From Cepaea nemoralis (Eukaryota; Mollusca; Gastropoda; Stylommatophora; Helicidae): a DNA stretch of 64,000 nucleotides. This document shows, in pieces, positions 58,013 to 64,000 of the stretch. Numbering within the stretch: the stretch's first letter is position 1; each line of letters opens with the position of its first letter. The notes below the pieces were generated by a model. It was given only the letters and a program-made list of their open reading frames with translations, was not told the DNA's origin and ran no database searches. The stretch lies in contig JACEFZ010017415.1 in NCBI GenBank assembly GCA_014155875.1, forward strand, positions 186,001 to 250,000, in the 5' to 3' direction. The translations under genes and the position numbers were made by a program.

Positions 58013-58639
58013 CAGGCAGAGATTACTGGCCTAGCATAACAGCAAATTGATCAACACTATTTTCTGTGTTTCCTCTGGGCTTTAGCACTTGCCAGATGCT
58101 CACACAGCTTGACTGATTCCACACGTGAGGATCGCCCACTTCAGACTCATTTCACTTTACATTCAGCAAAGCTGTGTTTTTTCAGGCACATTTGAGATTA
58201 CCACCCTTTAGACAACAAATAACTGCTGTCATATACTAAACATGACAAAATATGCACCCCCTGTCATATACTAAACATGACCACTGACTGATATTTACAT
58301 CCAAGGAAAATGCAGTTATAGGAAGATTCAAAGCAATTACATTACATATCAAATCCATGTGTATAAAAAATATAAAGAAGCAATTTCCACTCTGTAGTGT
58401 GGTACGTATTATTCTCTTGCACAAAAAATGTATTTTTGCAATGTAAGAATAACATGTGACTATGACAACGGTGTCATATTTGGCCAGCCAACATCATTGG
58501 GGACATGTCACCGAAACAATGCAGACTCCCTGAGACATTTTACTGAAAACAGACACCTCAGGTCTTGAATTATGTAAGGGAACATCAGATAATTAGCAGT
58601 TAGAGGGGACAGGGGGTAGAGAAACAGTCTCAACAAATG

Positions 58640-59335
58640 TTATCTCAACATCAACAACATAACATGATATCATTTCTTCTGTATGACATATAAACACACA
58701 ACACAACATGCTACCATTACTTCTGTATGATATACAAACATAACACCATTACTCCTGTATGACATACAAACATACAACATAACATGATACCATTACTTCT
58801 GTGTGAATACAAACAAACAATCAACATAACATGATATCATAACTTCTGTACGACATACAACATAACATGATATACAAACAAACAACAGTGTAACATGATA
58901 TCTTACTCATGCATGACAAACATCAACAGCATATGATATCATTACTCCTGTATGATATACAAACATACAACATAACATGATACCATAACTTCTGTATGAC
59001 ATACAAACAATCAACATAACATGATATCTTACTCATGCATGACAAACATCAACAGCATAAGATATCATTACTCCTGTATGACATACAACATAACATTATA
59101 CCATAACTTCTGTTATGACATACAAACAAACAATCAACATAACATGATATAATTACTCCTGTATGATATATACAAACAAACAGCGTAACATATTATTACT
59201 CCTGTATGACATACAAACAAACAAAATGATATCATTACTCCTGTGTGACACACAACCAAACAACATGATATCATTACTCCTGTATGGCATACAAACAAAC
59301 AATCAACATAACATGATATCATTACTCCTGTATAT
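58640..59335. repeat. Minisatellite, unit about 44 bp with variable length, left part
   Basis: CATGATATCATTACTCCTGT ATGACATACAAACAAACAAC ATAA with many length variants. It continues after the LINE at 60547. Confidence 0.9.
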
Positions 59336-60546
59336 ATATACTATACCAGCACTTGATCCTCTCAGTAACTGATTATGGACTAGGACTGCTCACTGTCTCA
59401 GAGAGTCAGCTGGTGAAGTTAGAGCGCATACAGAATGAAGCTATGTGGGTCATTCTGAGATGCACCAGAGACACCCCAGTAGTGTGTATGCGTTACATCC
59501 TTGGTCTGCCTACTGTTGCTGGTAGGCTCAAGGTGATGCAGGCGAAGGCATACCTCAGAGTAGCTGCAGACACAGACCACCCACTGCATGAGGCGCTGGA
59601 CGAAGTTAAGGGTCAGCGACTGATAAGAGGGAAATCATGGATGGCTCAGGCGGAGGATACGATCAGACAGGTGTGTCCCTTGGAGAAAATTAGGCGAGGA
59701 GAGGAGTGGGTCAGAGTGTCAGCGGAGCAGTCAGACTTGTGCAGTTATAATCACATTAAGCCGGGAGTGCAGGGAGTGGCCAGGGAAGTGGAAGTCCAGC
59801 AACTAATTCAGGACAATGCTCACTCGGGTGGTGTGATTATCTACACAGATGGTTCGGTGTCAAGAGGTGAGAGAAGAGGCTGGAGGATCATAGCCAAAGC
59901 TAATGGTCGACGTTTGGTGCAGGAGAGCCTGGCATATGATACCACAACATCCAGCTTAAGAATGGAGGTGGAGGCAGTCACTGCGGCTCTCCGCTGGATG
60001 GAGAATATGACACACATACATCGTGATCATAACTGACTCAGAGAGCATGCTGACGAGGGTGAGGACGGGCAGGCTTCGTGCGGAGTGGCTTGCTTCGCTT
60101 CGGAGGTCACGGGTGAAAGCATCGCATGGATCCTTTCTCCGGGACATGCCGGTGTGCTGGGAAATGATACCATTACTTCTGTATGACATACAACATAACA
60201 TGATACCATTACTTCTGTATGAATACAGGCTGGCTCTGCAGAACTTGGTGGAGTATTGATACATGACAAGGCAGACGTGGTTGCAGACTTGTGGGAGCAC
60301 GTGTACACCTCGGAGAAGCAAATGGATTTGGATTACCATGGTCTGGCAAGAATGAGACAGCGAGGAGTGACGAGGGGATCTGGCCGACGCTAAATGCTCA
60401 GAGGAAAGGCGAGACGGACATATAATCAGATTGCTACTGATATTATTGGTGTTGGAACTCTTCGCTGGCTGCTGAGGATGGGGACGAAGCGCTTAAGGGA
60501 ATGCCCCGATTGCTGTGATGTCGATTCCTAAATCAATCAATCAATC
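59336..60546 (+). mobile_element. LINE (RT end plus RNase H) inserted in the 44-bp array, (AATC)n tail
   Basis: 5'-truncated. It ends ...GATGTCGATTCC then TAAATCAATCAATCAATC. The flanks ATTACTCCTGTAT (59321-59333 and 60547-60559) may be the target duplication, but the array itself repeats that word. Related to the RNase H LINEs at 859 and 16270 (C-terminus LRWLLRMGTKRLRECPDCCDVDS against LRDLLRRGSEHLWTEWFDVQ). Contains a patch of array DNA at about 60168-60230. Confidence 0.8.
59353..60500 (+). pseudogene. LINE ORF2: RT thumb and RNase H, broken
   Basis: The open frame 59353-60036 reads TDYGLGLLTVSESQLVKLERIQNEAM (RT C-terminal region), a connector, then VIIYTDGSVSRGERRGW (first RNase H Asp) and SLRMEVEAVTAALRWM (Glu). 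A frameshift near 60020 leads to IITDSESMLTRVRTG (Asp) and SPGHAGVLGN at about 60140-60165. The ERAD box is replaced by minisatellite sequence. After the patch come AGSAELGGVLIHDKADVVADLWEHVY and the C-terminus. Inactive. Confidence 0.8.
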
Positions 60547-60840
60547 ATTACTCCTGTATGTCATACACAAACATACAACAACATGATATCATTACTCCTG
60601 TATGACACACAAACATACAACAACATAACATGATATCATTACTCCTGTATGACACACAAACATAAAACAACATAACATGATATCATTACTCCTGTATGAC
60701 ACAGAAACATACAACAACATGATATCATTACTCCTGTATGACACACAAACATATAACATAACATGATATCATTACTCCTGGATGACACACAAACATATAA
60801 CAACATAACATGGCATCATTACTCCTGTATGACATAAACA
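60547..60840. repeat. Minisatellite, unit about 44 bp, right part
   Basis: Same words as 58640-59335 (ATCATTACTCCTGTATGACA, CACAAACATACAACAACATA). Continuation of the array after the LINE. Confidence 0.9.
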
Positions 60841-62085
60841 AACAAATATTAAAGGCTGTTTATCAACACAGTATTATTGTCTGCAGCACAAGAAGATATT
60901 TATGAATGGGAACAATAAAGCGTTGTAATGTTAATATTACAAGTGTCATGTCAGTCCATGTTTCAAGGTACAGTGTCTCATCTCACATGGCCGCTTGCTC
61001 ACAGGAGGCATACAGACACTTCTTTACTGCTCACAGCTGGTGTAAACCTCTCATTTTCAGTGTGATGTGCCATACTGACTCCAACAAATCAATCAATTAA
61101 TAAATCACTGGGTCAAACATGAGCAACACTTGTTGCAATAAATCAGTGCCAGCATAAGAACTTATATCAGTGAATACAAGCTCCATTGTGTAGGGAATGT
61201 GTGGAGCCCAACAGTGCATTCACATGCTCATGTGGTCTCATCACATTAGAAGATTCATGGCTGACATTCAACTGTGCCCTGACATTTACTTGAAGGTCAG
61301 CTGTTGTCAGGCCTCATCATCAGGGGTCCCCACAGTCAAGTCAAAATCAACAGCTAATGCTATTCACTTATGTTATACAATCCCCCACAACAACAGCCAA
61401 ACATTCATACTTGTCTACATCTGACAGCCCTGTTCTGTGTGGCTGGCGTTAATCTACTTATACAAGACTAGGTATCTGGTATGTTTTCCCTTCAACGGAT
61501 GCTTTAGTGTTACAACACATCATATTCCATCTATTATTTAGAAATGTTCAGCTCCGTAGAACATCCATATGTGTTGCTGGCAATTTTACAGACTAGTCCA
61601 CACCGGACAGGTAGAATCAGAGTTCTCAGTCATGTGTCCTGGCAAAGCTGACATTATGATAGTTGAATGCTATCACACCAGACAGGCCAGTGAAACGTTG
61701 TCTCTGTCATATATGTCCATGCAATGCTGACATTACGATGTTGAATATTATTACAAGCAGACACAAAGTAACTATGTTTACTGTCACATGTGTGTCAGTG
61801 GGTCGTAAGAATTTCTCCCGAGCTGCCATCATAATGCTGAAGCCCTGTCATAAAATGAGAGAAAGCACAGCAGGTTAGATGACTGATCTTGTATCGGTAA
61901 TACATGCGTCACTTTCAAATCTGACAGTCTGAGCTGGAACTACTCCTCCAGCTGTAGGTGAAACTATTTCCTCTGGCAACTGGAATATACGGAGCTGATG
62001 ATCCACATGAAAGCTTGTCAACCAGTGACAGAATGAGCAGGTGGTGTCCCTCGAGCACATCTGTGTGCATACAATGGCAATGATG
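60841..62085. other. Non-coding stretch, probably including the 3' UTR of the p85-type gene
   Basis: It lies directly downstream (minus strand) of the p85 stop codon. No AATAAA was found with confidence near the stop. A loosely repeated segment (CTGACATTATGATAGTTGAAT near 61650 and CTGACATTACGATGTTGAAT near 61728) is visible. Confidence 0.4.
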
Positions 62086-62299
62086 CTACAACTGCTGCAT
62101 GCGTAAGTAAATGCCGTTTGGGGGCAGTCGAACAGGGAACAGCAGGCAGATGTCCAGCTCGTTGTTGTGCTCGGCCAGGGAGGTGTGGTGGTAGTGGATA
62201 ACCAGTTCTTTGAGTGATGGGAAGATCAGGTATGGCTCCACAAAACCATAGCCAGTCTCACTGTGCAGGATCTTGCAATGACCAATGCTGCCTCGACAG
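62086..62299 (-). CDS. PI3-kinase p85-type regulatory subunit, last coding exon (C-terminal SH2, second half)
   Basis: Minus strand. It starts after TGTCCCTCAG (AG at 62301-62300) with one base completing a Val codon, then CRGSIGHCKILHSETGYGFVEPY, SLKELVIHYHHTSLAEHNNELDI and LLFPVRLPPNGIYLRMQQL, stop at 62088-62086. This is the second half of the C-terminal SH2 of p85 (compare the family's TGYGFAEPY, SLKELVLHYQHTSL and HN box). The subunit binds phosphotyrosine receptors and adaptors and controls the p110 lipid kinase at the membrane. The phase-2 junction with 62478-62654 restores a gap-free SH2 alignment. A gene symbol (PIK3R1/2/3) cannot be chosen for an invertebrate single-copy homologue. 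Confidence 0.9.
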
Positions 62300-62477
62300 C
62301 TGAGGGACAGATGACAGAAACACAATTACACATTTGTCTTGGACTATATACTCATCTAAACATCTTGAGTTCTTATCCTATGTTACATGCTGGTTATTAT
62401 GAAGATAAAACAACCCGTCATTTCTAACTTAAAACCTAAATTTCTTATTAACATTTACTTGAAAACAGAGAACTTAC

Positions 62478-62654
62478 ACAATAGACAACACATGAACATT
62501 CTCCTCCTCTAGTTTTGGACGAATGAGGAATGTTCCATCAGGTTTTCCATTGAGAAGTGCTTCTGCTTGTGGGCGCTGGCAGTTAACACTCCATAGAGAC
62601 TCATCATAGTGAGGCAGGTTCATATCAGACTCAGCAGCCGTGTCTCCCCCTGGG
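62478..62654 (-). CDS. PI3-kinase p85-type regulatory subunit, penultimate coding exon (C-terminal SH2, first half)
   Basis: Minus strand. Acceptor ATATCCACAG (AG at 62656-62655; a second AG six bases on is possible). Coding ESDMNLPHYDESLWSVN, CQRPQAEALLNGKPDGTFLIRPK and EEENVHVLSI, ending GT|GTAAGT (donor from 62477), phase 2. LPH-DE--W is the lead-in to the p85 C-terminal SH2. Q-AE-LL-GK-DGTFLIR contains the FLVR-type Arg that binds phosphotyrosine. Upstream exons (inter-SH2 coiled coil, N-terminal SH2 and so on) are not in the window; the intron on that side carries an RTE insertion at 62986. Confidence 0.9.
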
Positions 62655-62985
62655 CTGTGGATATTGCACATGAAACATTAACTCTCATTTACCACAACTT
62701 TCAGTAATGACTACTAAACAAATTCTCAACTGCTCAAATCACAGAAATGCCAACAGTGAGGCAACCCTTTTAGCTTCTGCACAGATGCTCACATCACCAC
62801 TGCTATATATAAACCATCACAAAGAACAAAATGCATTGTCAATGTACAAGTCTTGCCATGATGTCAACCTATTCACATGTAGGTCCGCACTAGTGATACC
62901 GGATGCTCCAACTGATACCAGCATCTTGTGAAGGCACACCAATTAGCCTACAGGCAGAAGGCACACATATCAGCTTACAGGCAGA
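62655..62985. other. Intron sequence of the p85-type gene
   Basis: No exon-like frame on the minus strand. Contains a direct repeat of TACAGGCAGAAGGC (near 62949 and 62978), the second copy at the RTE edge. Confidence 0.55.
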
Positions 62986-64000
62986 AGGCTTTATTGACTA
63001 CACAAAGGCTTTCGATAAAGTAAGACATGATGGAGATGCTTGCAGATCTGCAAATTGATGGAAAAGACCTTAAGACTAATAAAACAAAAAAACGTATATT
63101 GGAAACAACAAGCTGCCATAAAGATTGATAATGAAGTAGGTCAATATCAGCCTATTAAGAGAGATGTGAGACAGGGATGTGTAATGTCTCCAGATCTGTT
63201 TTCCCTGTAAAGTGAAAGTATTTTCAGAAATGTTAACGATATGAAAGGAATCATCATTGTGGAACATATCATCAATAACATTAGATATCTGGATGATACA
63301 GTACTGATTGCAGACAATGAGCAGGATCTGCAACATTTAGTAGATGTGGTTGTTGAACACAGTGAACAATTAGGATTAGAATTAAATTGTAAGAAGACAC
63401 AGATTATGGTCATCACAAGAAGAAGGAAATACCACAATATAATATACAAGTAAATGGGAATATTTTTAAGCAAGTGAATCTGTAAAATTATCTCAGAACA
63501 GTCATAACATCTGATGGGAGATGCCTTGAAGAGATTAGAACAAGAATCGCCATGGAGAAGGCAGCTTTTGCAAGATGAAAAACATACTGACCAATAAAAA
63601 GATGTCATATGAAACGAGAAAAAGAGCTTTGAGGTGCTACATAGAACCTGTGCTTTTGTATGGATGTGAAGCGTCGACAATGAGCAGACAAACTGAAAAA
63701 CATCTGATGGCTGTGGAAATGTGGTTTCTGAGGAAACTGTAAAGAATACCATGGACAGACAGAAAAATCAATGACCGAGTCCTACAAGAAACAAATGAAA
63801 ACCGTAAACTGATCAGAGAAATTAGACGTAGACAGTCACAAATTTTTGGTCACGCTATGAGAAGAAATAGATTGGAGAACATGGTGACAACTGGCAAGAT
63901 CGAAGGGACGAGAACAAGGGGAGGGCAGAGAAGTAAATACCTGGATGGCCTGGCCACATTGTATAGTCGAGACAAGAACATGGAGCTGATCCACGACTCT
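62986..64000 (+). mobile_element. RTE-type LINE fragment in the p85 intron, antisense to the gene, runs off the window
   Basis: Plus strand. It begins inside RT motif A (FIDYTKAFDKVRHD) and contains LADLQIDGKDLK, EVGQYQPIKRDVRQGCVMSPDLF, YLDDTVLIADNEQDLQHLVD (the YADD box reads YLDD), HSEQLGLELNCKKTQIM, NILTNKKMSYETRKRALR, FGHAMRRNRLENMVTTGKIEG. Numerous frame breaks and stops (for example near 63208 and 63450). Same family as 37845-39060. Confidence 0.82.

Overview
This is animal nuclear DNA, not bacterial or viral. It has introns with GT-AG splice sites, tRNA-derived SINEs, many LINE copies, a hAT element, mariner fragments, a Ty3/gypsy-type LTR element and very large minisatellites. The two cellular genes are metazoan. 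The lysine-rich H1 with a 'HPKYSDMIK...SSRQAILKYI' globular domain, together with the repeat mix, suggests a lophotrochozoan, probably a mollusc. That placement is inference.

Cellular genes, both on the minus strand: (1) a linker histone H1 split by a 3.25-kb intron, with exon 1 at 36425-36562 and exon 2 at 32687-33169 (206 aa in total); (2) the last two coding exons of a PI3-kinase p85-type regulatory subunit, its C-terminal SH2 domain, at 62478-62654 and 62086-62299. Upstream exons of the second gene lie beyond the window. No other cellular protein-coding gene could be supported.

Layout. 1-3950: three-level nest, with a LINE inside a hAT element inside an RTE copy. 6517-16268: one 37-bp minisatellite array (about 107 units) split in two by a 5.8-kb LTR retrotransposon. 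16270-31340: LINE fragments (RTE, I/Jockey-like), one SINE, small tandem repeats. 32330-36790: histone H1 gene with a repeat-filled intron. 37845-41740: RTE copies head to tail, then a broken mariner. 42430-45180: microsatellites and a Helitron-like composite repeat with a SINE inside. 45850-54330: almost continuous minisatellites (33, 33, 25/29, 40 and 24 bp units), including a 4.4-kb array of 40-bp units with a 1.77-kb higher-order duplication. 53106-58012: mostly unique non-coding DNA with short tandem repeats. 58640-60840: a roughly 44-bp minisatellite interrupted by a LINE. 62086-64000: the p85 exons, with an RTE fragment in the intron.

The most interesting observation is in the histone H1 intron. 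Just downstream of exon 1 the intron carries seven spaced copies of the last 21 nt of exon 1 (coding K-Y-S-D-M-I-K). Most keep a splice donor, all have the same length, none has an in-frame stop, and most have an AG just upstream. They could be a recent duplication of an exon/intron edge, or a set of frame-neutral 7-codon microexons. RNA data would decide. All coordinates of repeat boundaries were read by eye and may be off by a few bases; identities and copy numbers are estimates.
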